A DNA stretch of 64,000 nt, from NCBI GenBank assembly GCA_035998495.1, contig DASYHP010000026.1, forward strand, positions 1-64,000. Direction: 5' to 3'. This DNA is from Mesorhizobium_B sp035998495 (GTDB taxonomy: Bacteria; Pseudomonadota; Alphaproteobacteria; Rhizobiales; Rhizobiaceae). Shown one piece after another: positions 48,603 through 55,988 of the stretch. Position numbers and translations under genes: made by a program. The notes under the pieces were generated by a model. It did not search any database and had not been told where the DNA came from. It worked only from the letters and a program-made list of their open reading frames with translations. Each line of letters starts with the position of its first letter. The stretch's first letter is position 1.

Positions 48603-49574
48603 ATGATGCGATCGATCGTGCGGGGCGTGGGCACCGCGCTGCCCAGGCGCCTGGTGCGCAATGCCGACCTCGAAGGCATGGTGGAGACCTCGGACGAGTG
48701 GATCGTCCAGCGCACCGGCATCCGGCAGCGCTACATCGCGGGCGAGGGGGAGACCACCGCATCGCTGGGCGAGGCGGCGGCGCGCGCCGCGCTTCAATCC
48801 GCGGGTTTGGAGCCGGGCGAGGTCGACCTCATCGTGCTGGGCACATCGACGCCCAACAACACCTTTCCCGCCACAGCGGTCGAGATTCAGCAGCGTCTCG
48901 GCATGATCCACGGCTTCGCCTTCGACATGCAGGCGGTGTGCTCGGGTTTCGTTTACGCCGTGGTCACGGCCGACCTCTACATCCGCGGCGGGCTCGCCAA
49001 GCGGGTGCTGGTGATCGGCTCCGAAACATTCTCCCGCATTCTCGATTGGAACGACCGTTCCACCTGCGTGCTGTTCGGCGACGGCGCAGGAGCGATCGTG
49101 CTGGAAGCGGGCGAGGGTGAGGGCGCCATCGCGGACCGGGGCATCCTGGCGTCCAGCCTGCGCTCCGACGGGTCGCATCGCGAGAAGCTTTATGTCGATG
49201 GCGGCCCCTCCACGACCGGCAAGGTCGGCGTGCTCAGGATGGAGGGCCGCGAGGTGTTCAAGCACGCGGTGGGCATGATCACCGACGTGGTGGAGGACGT
49301 GTTCCGGCAAAGCGGCGTCTCCGCCCGGGAGATCGACTGGTTCGTGCCGCATCAGGCCAACAAGCGCATCATCGACGCGTCGGCCAAGAAGCTCGGCATC
49401 GACGAGGACAAGGTCGTCATCACGGTCGATCTGCATGGCAACACGTCGGCCGCCTCGGTTCCGCTGGCGCTCGGCGCGGCGGTGGCCGACGGGCGGATCA
49501 AACCCGGCGACCTCGTGCTGCTCGAAGCCATGGGCGGCGGGTTCACCTGGGGCGCGGTGCTCCTTCGCTGGTGA
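48603..49574 (+). CDS. fabH: Beta-ketoacyl-ACP synthase III
   Basis: This 323-residue enzyme starts fatty-acid elongation from acetyl-CoA and malonyl-ACP. The catalytic triad is Cys113 (AVCSGFVYA), His in FVPHQANKRI near 248, and Asn in DLHGNTSAASVP near 278. The start is ATG 48603 (a second ATG follows immediately). It lies between plsX and ihfA. Confidence 0.95.
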   Translation: MMRSIVRGVGTALPRRLVRNADLEGMVETSDEWIVQRTGIRQRYIAGEGETTASLGEAAARAALQSAGLEPGEVDLIVLGTSTPNNTFPATAVEIQQRLGMIHGFAFDMQAVCSGFVYAVVTADLYIRGGLAKRVLVIGSETFSRILDWNDRSTCVLFGDGAGAIVLEAGEGEGAIADRGILASSLRSDGSHREKLYVDGGPSTTGKVGVLRMEGREVFKHAVGMITDVVEDVFRQSGVSAREIDWFVPHQANKRIIDASAKKLGIDEDKVVITVDLHGNTSAASVPLALGAAVADGRIKPGDLVLLEAMGGGFTWGAVLLRW

Positions 49575-49646
49575 GGCGTGTTGATTTCGCGGGATCGATT
49601 TCCTAACGTCCCGCCCACGAGGAAACGGCATGCCGGGATGGGCTCA

Positions 49647-49979
49647 ATGAGCGGGAAGACGTTGACGCGCGCCGACCTGGCCGAAGCGGTGTACCGCAGA
49701 GTGGGCCTGTCGCGTACCGAGTCGGCCGAGCTCGTCGAGAGCGTGCTCGGGGAGATCTGCGATGCGATCGTGCGCGGCGAGACGGTGAAGCTTTCCTCCT
49801 TCGCCACGTTCCAGGTGCGCAACAAGAACGAGCGCGTCGGCCGCAATCCCAAAACGGGCGAGGAGGTGCCCATCCTCCCGCGCCGGGTGATGACCTTCAA
49901 GGCCTCGAACGTGCTCAAGAACCGCATCGTCCAAAGCCACATGGCCCGCGCCAAGGCGGCCAAGCAGGACGCCGAATAG
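49647..49979 (+). CDS. ihfA: Integration host factor subunit alpha
   Basis: This 110-residue DNA-bending protein has the IhfA core TLTRADLAEAVYRRVGLSRTESAELVESVL and the minor-groove arm GRNPKTGEEVPILPRRVMTFKAS. It pairs with IhfB. I take the ATG at 49647; an ATG at 49638 (three codons upstream) and a TTG at 49578 are also in frame. The neighbours plsX-fabH-ihfA-merR are the usual alphaproteobacterial order. Confidence 0.93.
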   Translation: MSGKTLTRADLAEAVYRRVGLSRTESAELVESVLGEICDAIVRGETVKLSSFATFQVRNKNERVGRNPKTGEEVPILPRRVMTFKASNVLKNRIVQSHMARAKAAKQDAE

Positions 49980-50071
49980 CTCCACCCGGAAAATCCGGCT
50001 TGCGCGAGGATTGAACGATCCGTCGCAAACCGCTGAAATAGGCTGCGAATCACCTGACCGGCGAGCCTGCC

Positions 50072-50617
50072 ATGGACAAGAGCCCCGACGCCTTCCGCAC
50101 CATCAGCGAGGTGGCGGAGGATCTTGATCTGCCCCAGCACGTGCTGCGCTTCTGGGAAACGCGCTTCGCCCAGATCAAGCCGATGAAGCGGGGCGGTGGC
50201 CGCCGCTACTACCGGCCGCAGGACGTGGAGCTGATCAAGGGCATAAGGCACATGCTCTACGACCAGGGCTACACCATCAAGGGCGTGCAGCGCCTTCTCC
50301 GTGAGAACGGCCACCAGTTCGTCGTCGCGCTCGGCAATGGCGACATGGCGGCGGTTTCGGTCATCGCGCAGCGCAGGCAGGCCGACCTCGAGGCGCCGGA
50401 GGCGGCGCAGGCCGGCGGCCGGCCGCCGGAGGACGAGATGCTCGTCGGCGAGCCCAAGGTGAAGCCGAGCCGCCGCTTCTTCGGGCTGGCCAAGGCCGAG
50501 GACGACGGTCCGGTTCCGCCGGGCGCCGGCAAGCTTTCGCGCGACAACCGCGCGCTGCTCCAGGAAGCCCTTTTCGATCTGCTGGAATGCAAGCGCCTGC
50601 TCGACCAAGTGCGGTAG
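50072..50617 (+). CDS. MerR-family regulator
   Basis: This 181-residue MerR regulator has its winged helix at residues 10-70 (FRTISEVAEDLDLPQHVLRFWETRF, GRRYYRPQDVELIKGI) and continues into a Glu-rich tail without the usual metal-binding cysteines. It is the conserved downstream partner of ihfA in alphaproteobacteria; a role in regulating fatty-acid or cell-cycle genes has been suggested but is not settled. It is followed by a repeat region. Confidence 0.88.
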   Translation: MDKSPDAFRTISEVAEDLDLPQHVLRFWETRFAQIKPMKRGGGRRYYRPQDVELIKGIRHMLYDQGYTIKGVQRLLRENGHQFVVALGNGDMAAVSVIAQRRQADLEAPEAAQAGGRPPEDEMLVGEPKVKPSRRFFGLAKAEDDGPVPPGAGKLSRDNRALLQEALFDLLECKRLLDQVR

Positions 50618-50643
50618 AAGATAGGCCGCGAGCGTCGCCGCAG

Positions 50644-50693
50644 CGCTCCTCTTCCCGTCAACGGAGACAGGTGGCGGCAGCCGGTGAGGAGCG
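50644..50693. repeat. Inverted-repeat element 1 downstream of merR
   Basis: Arms CGCTCCTC (50644-50651) and GAGGAGCG (50686-50693). The interior (CTTCCCGTCAACGGAGACAGG and GGCGGCAGCCGG) resembles the rhizobial intergenic mosaic type that carries CTTCTCCCCGT...GGGGAGAAGG and TGCCGGC boxes, as I recall it. It occupies much of the gap 50618-50778, which holds no gene. Confidence 0.5.
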
Positions 50694-50740
50694 GCGTGAA
50701 CTGACCGACGAGTGGCCCTGCCCCTCATCCTTCACTTCGT

Positions 50741-50778
50741 GGCGCCTCCTCCCCATCAAGGACGAAAGGGGGAGCGCC
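50741..50778. repeat. Inverted-repeat element 2 / hairpin at the DUF982 3' end
   Basis: GGCGC...CTCCCC pairs with GGGGAGCGCC across a 14-base loop. The upstream stretch CCCCTCATCC completes the same mosaic-repeat look. No T tract follows on the minus strand, so it is only a weak terminator candidate for DUF982. Confidence 0.5.
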
Positions 50779-51036
50779 TCACTCCGCTTGGTCGAGCCGC
50801 AATCCTGCTTCCTGCGCGGCCGCCTGCAAGGCCATCACCGCGTCGGCGGCCGAACGGTGCCCGTCCAGCACCTTGAGGCAGGTCTCCACCGCGTCGCGGT
50901 GGCGCGGGCCTCGCGCCTCTTCCGGCCACATCAGCGTCAGCGCGTCGAGCACGTCCTGAACGGTGGAAAGCTCCCGCGCGTCGGGTCCATGGCTCAGGAT
51001 CATGGGGGAGGGAAGTGGTTTGGCGGCGTCGCTCAT
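50779..51036 (-). CDS. DUF982 domain protein
   Basis: This 85-residue protein shows the DUF982 pattern: a V-D-A-L-x-x-x-W-P element (LDALTLMWPEEARGP), then CLKVLDGHRSAADAVMALQAAAQEAGL. DUF982 proteins are abundant small proteins of rhizobia with no known role. I chose ATG 51036 (AAGG upstream); ATG 51003 is 11 codons further in. It lies between the repeat region and tRNA-Pro(GGG) on the same strand as the tRNA. Confidence 0.8.
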   Translation of the reverse strand: MSDAAKPLPSPMILSHGPDARELSTVQDVLDALTLMWPEEARGPRHRDAVETCLKVLDGHRSAADAVMALQAAAQEAGLRLDQAE

Positions 51037-51103
51037 GGGCCTTGAACGCCGGCTCGCATCGCCGGTTGCGCTATCCAAGTCTCAGCGGAGACTTTGGCGT
51101 CGA

Positions 51104-51170
<67 letters not shown>

Positions 51171-51180
<10 letters not shown>

Positions 51181-52478
51181 AACCGGGCCGGGATGTATGG
51201 GGAAACCGCCGCCGGGTCAACTCCATTCGGCGGCCGGCGCATCGAAGCTCCGGCGAGGAAGCCCCGCTGGCGCCGGCGCTCCAGCGCGATCGCGCCCCAG
51301 ACCAGGCCGAGCAGGAGATAGAAATGCCGCCAGTGGTCCGTGTCGATCACCGCGCCGAGCACCACATGCCCGACCAGCGCAAGATAGGCGCAAAGCAGGA
51401 AGGGCTGCCAGGGCCGGTCGCGGAACAGGATGCGGAAGCCCGCCCCCAGCGTCCACAGGATCAGCGCGACATAAGACGCGAAGCCGAGCCAGGAATATTC
51501 CAGGATCGCCTTGAGCCAGATGTTGTGCGTGTCCTCGCCATAGAGGTCGTCGAACATCAGCAGGCCGATGCCGAAGGGATGCTCCAGGGCGAGCTGGAAA
51601 CCGAGAAGGTGCCGCGCGAAGCGGCCCAGACGGGCGCCGTCATAGTCCTGCACCACCTGCGCCCGGGTCTCGAACAGCTCGGCCACGCCGGGCAGTTGCA
51701 GCACGACGAGAACGGCCAGGATCAGCAGCGCCGCCGCCGCCGCTCCCATGAGCGCGATCCGCAGCCGGAAGGCGTTGGAGCGGCTTCGCAGGAACAGCGC
51801 CCCCATCATCATCGCCGCGGACACCGCGAACAGGCCCCAGGCGCCGCGGGAAAAGGACAGGAACAAGCCGGCCGCGATCACGAGCAGCGGCAGGGTGTAG
51901 AGCGAAAGGCGTCGGAGGCGATCGGTCAGGATGCCGTGCAGGAGAAAGAGGGCGGGCGCGACCAGGAAGGGGCCGAACACGTTGGGATCCTGAAAGGCCC
52001 CGGCCGCGCGGCTGTACACCGTGAACATGCCGGCGCCGGGAAAGGCGTGGAAATAGCCGGCGATGCCGAGCAGGGACGTGCCGCAGGCCGCCGCGACCCA
52101 GGCCTTGAAGATCAGGGGGAAATAGTGCGGCCGCGCCTCCAGCACCGCGGCGAAGAACACGGCGATCAAGGCCAGGAAGAAGGAGACGGCGATGTAGAGC
52201 GGCGTGTCGCCGAGGTCGGCCAACTGGCTCATCGAAACGAGCCCGCCGAGGTTGAAAAGCACGAGCAGCACCAAAAGCGGCATCACGCTGCGGCTGAGCC
52301 TGAGGCCGAACAGCGCCCAGACCGCGATCAACGCCGCCATGAACAGGTCGAACGGCGCGGGCTCCCGGATCACGAAGCCCGAAAGGAAGACGCCGAGGCC
52401 GACCGCGGCCGCGCCCAGAAGCTCGATCAGCTTCCGGTTGACGGCAGCCCCAGGCGGCTCGGCGGCGAGCGCGCTCAA
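51171..52478 (-). CDS. O-antigen ligase / Wzy-type polymerase family protein
   Basis: This 435-residue, very hydrophobic protein has about 10-12 membrane spans and a large periplasmic loop around residues 275-330. The Wzy_C-type motif is in HPFGIGLLMFDDLYGEDTHNIWLKAILEYSWLG, with the family's conserved H-N-x-W/Y-L. It either polymerises an exopolysaccharide or transfers it to an acceptor. The start appears to be a TTG at 52478 overlapping the stop of the priming transferase (TTGA). The stop codon TAG lies inside the 5' part of tRNA-Pro(GGG), at the CGGAGCGTAG stretch. The last codons (GVDPAAVSPYIPARFGA) look unstructured. Confidence 0.82.
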
Positions 52479-54013
52479 TACGCGTTTTCCGTGTTGAGGA
52501 GCCGGATGGGCGTCAGGAACAGGATCTTCAGGTCGAACCAGAGCGACCAGTTCTCGATGTAGAAGAGGTCGAACTCGGTCCGCATCTTGATCTTCTCGTC
52601 GCTGTCGGTTTCGCCGCGCCAGCCATTGATCTGCGCCCAGCCCGTGACGCCGGGCTTCACCTTGTGGCGGGCGAAATAGCCGTCCACGACCTCCCAGTAG
52701 AGACGGTCGCGGGCCAGCGCCGAGGGCGCGTGCGGCCGCGGGCCGACGAGCGAAAGCGTGCCGATGAGCGCGTTGAAGAACTGCGGCAGCTCGTCGATCG
52801 ACGTCTTGCGGATGATGCGGCCCACGCGGGTCACGCGCGGGTCGCCCTTGGTCACGAGCTTCTTCGCGCCCTGGTCCGCCTTGTCCACATACATCGAGCG
52901 GAACTTCAGCACCTCGATGACCTGGTTGTTGAAGCCGTGGCGCTTCTGCTTGAAGAGCACCGGCCCCTTGCTGTCGAGCTTGATGGCGATCGCCGTCGCC
53001 ACCATCACGGGCGACAGAGCCACGATGGCGAGGAGGCTGAAGACGATGTCGAAGGCGCGCTTCGCCACCGAGTTCCAGTCCGTGATCGGCTTGTCGAACA
53101 GATCGTGCATCGGCACGCTGCCGATGAAGGAGTAGGAGCGCGGCCGGAAGCGCAACTGGTTGGAATGCGCCGACAGCCGGATGTCCACCGGCAGCACCCA
53201 AAGCTGCTTCAACAGGTGCAGCACGCGCCGCTCTGCGGTGAGCGGGAGCGCCACGATCAGCATGTCGATCTGCGCGACCCGCGCGAACTCCACGAGCTCG
53301 GCCACCGTGCCCAGCTTGGGGCAGCCCGCGACCACCGGCGGCGAGCGGGTGTCGTCGCGGTCGTCGAAGATGCCGCAGATGCGGATTTCGCTGAATGGCT
53401 GGAGCTCGATGGAGCGGATCAGCTTTTCCGCCTCCTTGCCGCCGCCCACGATGACGGCGCGACGCTCCATGGTGCCGTTGCGCGCCCAGCGCCGGATGAA
53501 CCAAGCGAGCGCGAGCCGGAACAGGACGAGCAAAGCGAGCCCCGCGAGGAACCAGCCGCCCAGCCAGAGCCGCGAGAAGTCGGCGCTGACCTTCAGGAAG
53601 AACCCGGCGAGCGCCAGCGCCGCCATGGTCGCCGACCAGCAAAGCACGAGCGGCCGCAGCACGAGCGATGGCCGCATCAGCGCGCCGATCTGATAGGCGC
53701 CGCTCGCCTCCAGCAGAAGCAACGCGCAAAGCGAGGCGAAAGAGACGACGGCGGCATAGGCCCAAAACAGGCCGGGGCCGGCGTCCACATGGAGCGCATA
53801 GATCGCCCCGCCCGACGCGATCAGGATCGCAAGCTCCGCGAGCCGCACCAGACCCCGCACCATGACGGGCGACAGCGTGTTGCGGCGGTACTGCGCCGCC
53901 ACCTGCGCGGCGATGCCGTTCAGCCCCGCCGTGGCGGACGACGGGCCGGCGCCGCCGTCGAGCGGCTTGACGGCCTGGAGGGAGAAACGGTGCGCGGGAT
54001 CGATTTCATTCAT
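52475..54013 (-). CDS. Undecaprenyl-phosphate hexose-1-P transferase (priming enzyme)
   Basis: This 512-residue PHPT enzyme of the WcaJ/PssZ type adds the first sugar phosphate to undecaprenyl phosphate. The N-terminal half has four membrane spans, then a CoA-binding-like domain (RRAVIVGGGKEAEKLIRSI, near residue 185) and the catalytic domain from KRAFDIVFSLLAIVALSPVMV with KLDSKGPVLFKQKRHG and VLKFRSMYVD, ending with LPQFFNALIGTLSLVGPRPH. I take ATG 54013; ATG 54022 is three codons upstream. Its stop overlaps the start of the polymerase gene. Confidence 0.92.
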   Translation of the reverse strand: MNEIDPAHRFSLQAVKPLDGGAGPSSATAGLNGIAAQVAAQYRRNTLSPVMVRGLVRLAELAILIASGGAIYALHVDAGPGLFWAYAAVVSFASLCALLLLEASGAYQIGALMRPSLVLRPLVLCWSATMAALALAGFFLKVSADFSRLWLGGWFLAGLALLVLFRLALAWFIRRWARNGTMERRAVIVGGGKEAEKLIRSIELQPFSEIRICGIFDDRDDTRSPPVVAGCPKLGTVAELVEFARVAQIDMLIVALPLTAERRVLHLLKQLWVLPVDIRLSAHSNQLRFRPRSYSFIGSVPMHDLFDKPITDWNSVAKRAFDIVFSLLAIVALSPVMVATAIAIKLDSKGPVLFKQKRHGFNNQVIEVLKFRSMYVDKADQGAKKLVTKGDPRVTRVGRIIRKTSIDELPQFFNALIGTLSLVGPRPHAPSALARDRLYWEVVDGYFARHKVKPGVTGWAQINGWRGETDSDEKIKMRTEFDLFYIENWSLWFDLKILFLTPIRLLNTENAY

Positions 54014-54121
54014 GCGAAACATCTCGGCGGATGATCGCAAGGCTTAGCGGCAAGGGGCTAAGAAAGGCTTTTCGCGGTTGCACGAAGTCGGACCTCTGGT
54101 GAGGCCGGCGCTTGGATCAGG

Positions 54122-55258
54122 TCATCGTCGTCGGGAAAGCGCCGCGCGATAGGCCGCTTCGATGCCGGCGGCCATTGCGTTCGCGCTGAAGCGCGCCATC
54201 AGGTTCTCCCGCGGCGGCATGGCGGCCGCGAAGCCGTCCGGATCGGCCAGGGCGTCGGCCATCCTGGCGGCGATCGCCTGCGCCTCGGGCGAGACCAGCG
54301 CGTGGGGATGGGCGCTGAAGATTTCGGGGATGCCGCCGACCGCGCTGGCGATCATCGGCCGCACCGCCGCCAGGGCTTCGAGCACGATATAAGGCATGGC
54401 TTCCGCCCGCGAGGGCACGACGACGCAGCGCGCCAGCGCGAAGGCTTTCCGCGCCGGCATGGGGTCGAGGAAGCGCACGCGCTCGCCCAACCCGAGCCGC
54501 GCCGCCTGCTCGCGGTAGCGCGGCAGGTCGTCGCCCGCGCCCACCATGGCGGCGGTCAGGGGCCGGCCGCGCGCCTTCTCCGCCGCCGCGAGCCCGTCCA
54601 GGAACAGGTCCGGGCCTTTGAGGTCGCGCATGGCGCCGATGTAAAGGAAATCGGCGGCGCCCTCGGCGGGCTCGACCGGCTCAAACTCGTCTTCGCGAAG
54701 GCCGTTGTAGACCAGGCTGCTCGGCACGCGCGGCGCGCCCACCTTGCGCCGGAACGCCTGGCGCTCGTAATCCGACACGAAGAGCAGGTGGTCGGTGAAG
54801 CGCTCCATCAGTCGCTCCGCCGCGAAGAAGGCGCGGCCCTTGAGCGCGTTCTCGTCGAAATGCAGGCTGCCGCCATGCGCTGTGTAGAGCCGCGCGACGC
54901 CTCCCTTGCCGCGGCCCATCAGTGTGCCGAACAGCCTTGCATAGGCCCCGCCCTTGGCGCCATGCCCGTGCAGCACGTCGGGCTTGAGGCCGCGCAGGGC
55001 GCGGAGCGTTCCCGCCGCGGCGCGCAAGTCGCCTGGTCCCACCTGTCGCTGCATCGGCGTGCGCGTGACGCCGAGCGCCAGCGCCGGTTCGATGGCCTGG
55101 AACAGTGCCTCCTCATGGGCGCCGCCGGTATTCGAATCGCAGACGATGCCCACACGGTGTCCGGCGGCGGCTTGCGCCTCGGCCAGATCGCGGACATGCC
55201 GAAAAATGCCGCCCACGGGCGAGCGGAAGCAGTGGACGATCCTGAGCGCCTCGGGCAT
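54122..55258 (-). CDS. Glycosyltransferase family 4
   Basis: This 378-residue GT-B glycosyltransferase opens with RIVHCFRSPVGGIFRHVRDLA, has a central YTAHGG near residue 130 and VSDYERQ, and a C-terminal domain with YIGAMRDLKGPDLFLDGL and the donor motif PSRAEAMPYIVLEALA (E-x7-E type). It probably extends the polysaccharide repeat. It lies 4 bases from the stop codon of the exporter lipoprotein gene. No other glycosyltransferase lies in this cluster, which is few for a typical repeat unit. Confidence 0.88.
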   Translation of the reverse strand: MPEALRIVHCFRSPVGGIFRHVRDLAEAQAAAGHRVGIVCDSNTGGAHEEALFQAIEPALALGVTRTPMQRQVGPGDLRAAAGTLRALRGLKPDVLHGHGAKGGAYARLFGTLMGRGKGGVARLYTAHGGSLHFDENALKGRAFFAAERLMERFTDHLLFVSDYERQAFRRKVGAPRVPSSLVYNGLREDEFEPVEPAEGAADFLYIGAMRDLKGPDLFLDGLAAAEKARGRPLTAAMVGAGDDLPRYREQAARLGLGERVRFLDPMPARKAFALARCVVVPSRAEAMPYIVLEALAAVRPMIASAVGGIPEIFSAHPHALVSPEAQAIAARMADALADPDGFAAAMPPRENLMARFSANAMAAGIEAAYRAALSRRR

Positions 55259-55262
55259 CGCT

Positions 55263-55829
55263 CTAGAACAAGCGTTCGCGGATATAGATCGTGTCGCCGG
55301 GCAGCAGCGGATCGGAAGTCGGCACGCGGCCGGTGATCACCTTGCCGTTGATGTCACGGGTGACGTCCACGCTCTCCTGGTTGGCGCGAGGGCTGAAGCC
55401 GCCGGCAATGGCGACGGCCTCATAGACGGTCAGGCCCGGCACATAGGAATACTGGCCGGCCGCGCCCACTTCGCCCATCACGAAGATCGGCCGGTAGCTG
55501 TCGATCTCCACCGTCACGTCAGGGTCGCGGATGAAGCCGGAACGCAGTCTCGCCGCGATGTCGCCCTCGAGCTGTTGCGCCGTCCGGCCGCGCGCGGGCA
55601 CGGCGCCCACAAGCGGGACGGCGACATAGCCGGCCTGGTTCACGCTATATGTGTTGGTCAGGCCTTCCTGCTCGAACACGGTGACGCGCACGCGGTCGCC
55701 GGCGCCCAGCGTGTAGGGCTGCGTGATGGCCTTGTGGAAGGCCTGCGGCGGGGGCCGGTAGCTGGAGCAGCCCGCCGCCATCAGGGCGAGGGCGGCAAGA
55801 GCGGGCAGGGCGCTCAATGCAGTCTTCAT
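55263..55829 (-). CDS. Polysaccharide export protein (Wza/ExoF-like lipoprotein)
   Basis: This 188-residue lipoprotein has a signal peptide with the lipobox LMAAGC (mature Cys about residue 21). The polysaccharide export domain is visible from YTLGAGDRVRVTVFEQEGLTNTYSVN, followed by an SLBB-type motif near VMGEVGAAGQYSYVPGLTVYEAVAIAGG. It is short compared with full Wza (about 380 residues), as in many alphaproteobacterial exporters. It starts at ATG 55829, and the divergent Wzc-like gene begins 160 bases away. First gene of the minus-strand EPS row. Confidence 0.9.
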   Translation of the reverse strand: MKTALSALPALAALALMAAGCSSYRPPPQAFHKAITQPYTLGAGDRVRVTVFEQEGLTNTYSVNQAGYVAVPLVGAVPARGRTAQQLEGDIAARLRSGFIRDPDVTVEIDSYRPIFVMGEVGAAGQYSYVPGLTVYEAVAIAGGFSPRANQESVDVTRDINGKVITGRVPTSDPLLPGDTIYIRERLF

Positions 55830-55894
55830 GGCCGAATGCTCGTTTCGGGTGGACTGACCGGGCAAGAATGGTCCGCCTGTTTATGGATCGTTAG

Positions 55895-55959
55895 GGTTAA
55901 GGGCGGGTAAACCTGCCGTCCTCGCGACCATTAACCTTCCGCTTACCACGCCTGTTTAC
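55895..55959. promoter_or_regulatory. AT-rich nested dyads between divergent EPS genes
   Basis: Inverted pairs GGTTAA (55895-55900)/TTAACC (55931-55936) and GTAAAC (55907-55912)/GTTTAC (55954-55959) occur in the 159-bp region between the exporter lipoprotein and the Wzc-like gene. The patch is markedly AT-rich for this window. It probably holds both promoters and a shared regulator site. Which regulator binds is unknown. Confidence 0.45.
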
Positions 55960-55988
55960 GGTTCCTGTTGCGGAATCAGGTGAGTCGC

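Noticed and set aside
55931..55947. CtrA-type TTAA-N7-TTAA site before the Wzc-like gene
   Set aside because: The spacing is 8 and the second half is TTAC, so it does not meet the CtrA consensus.
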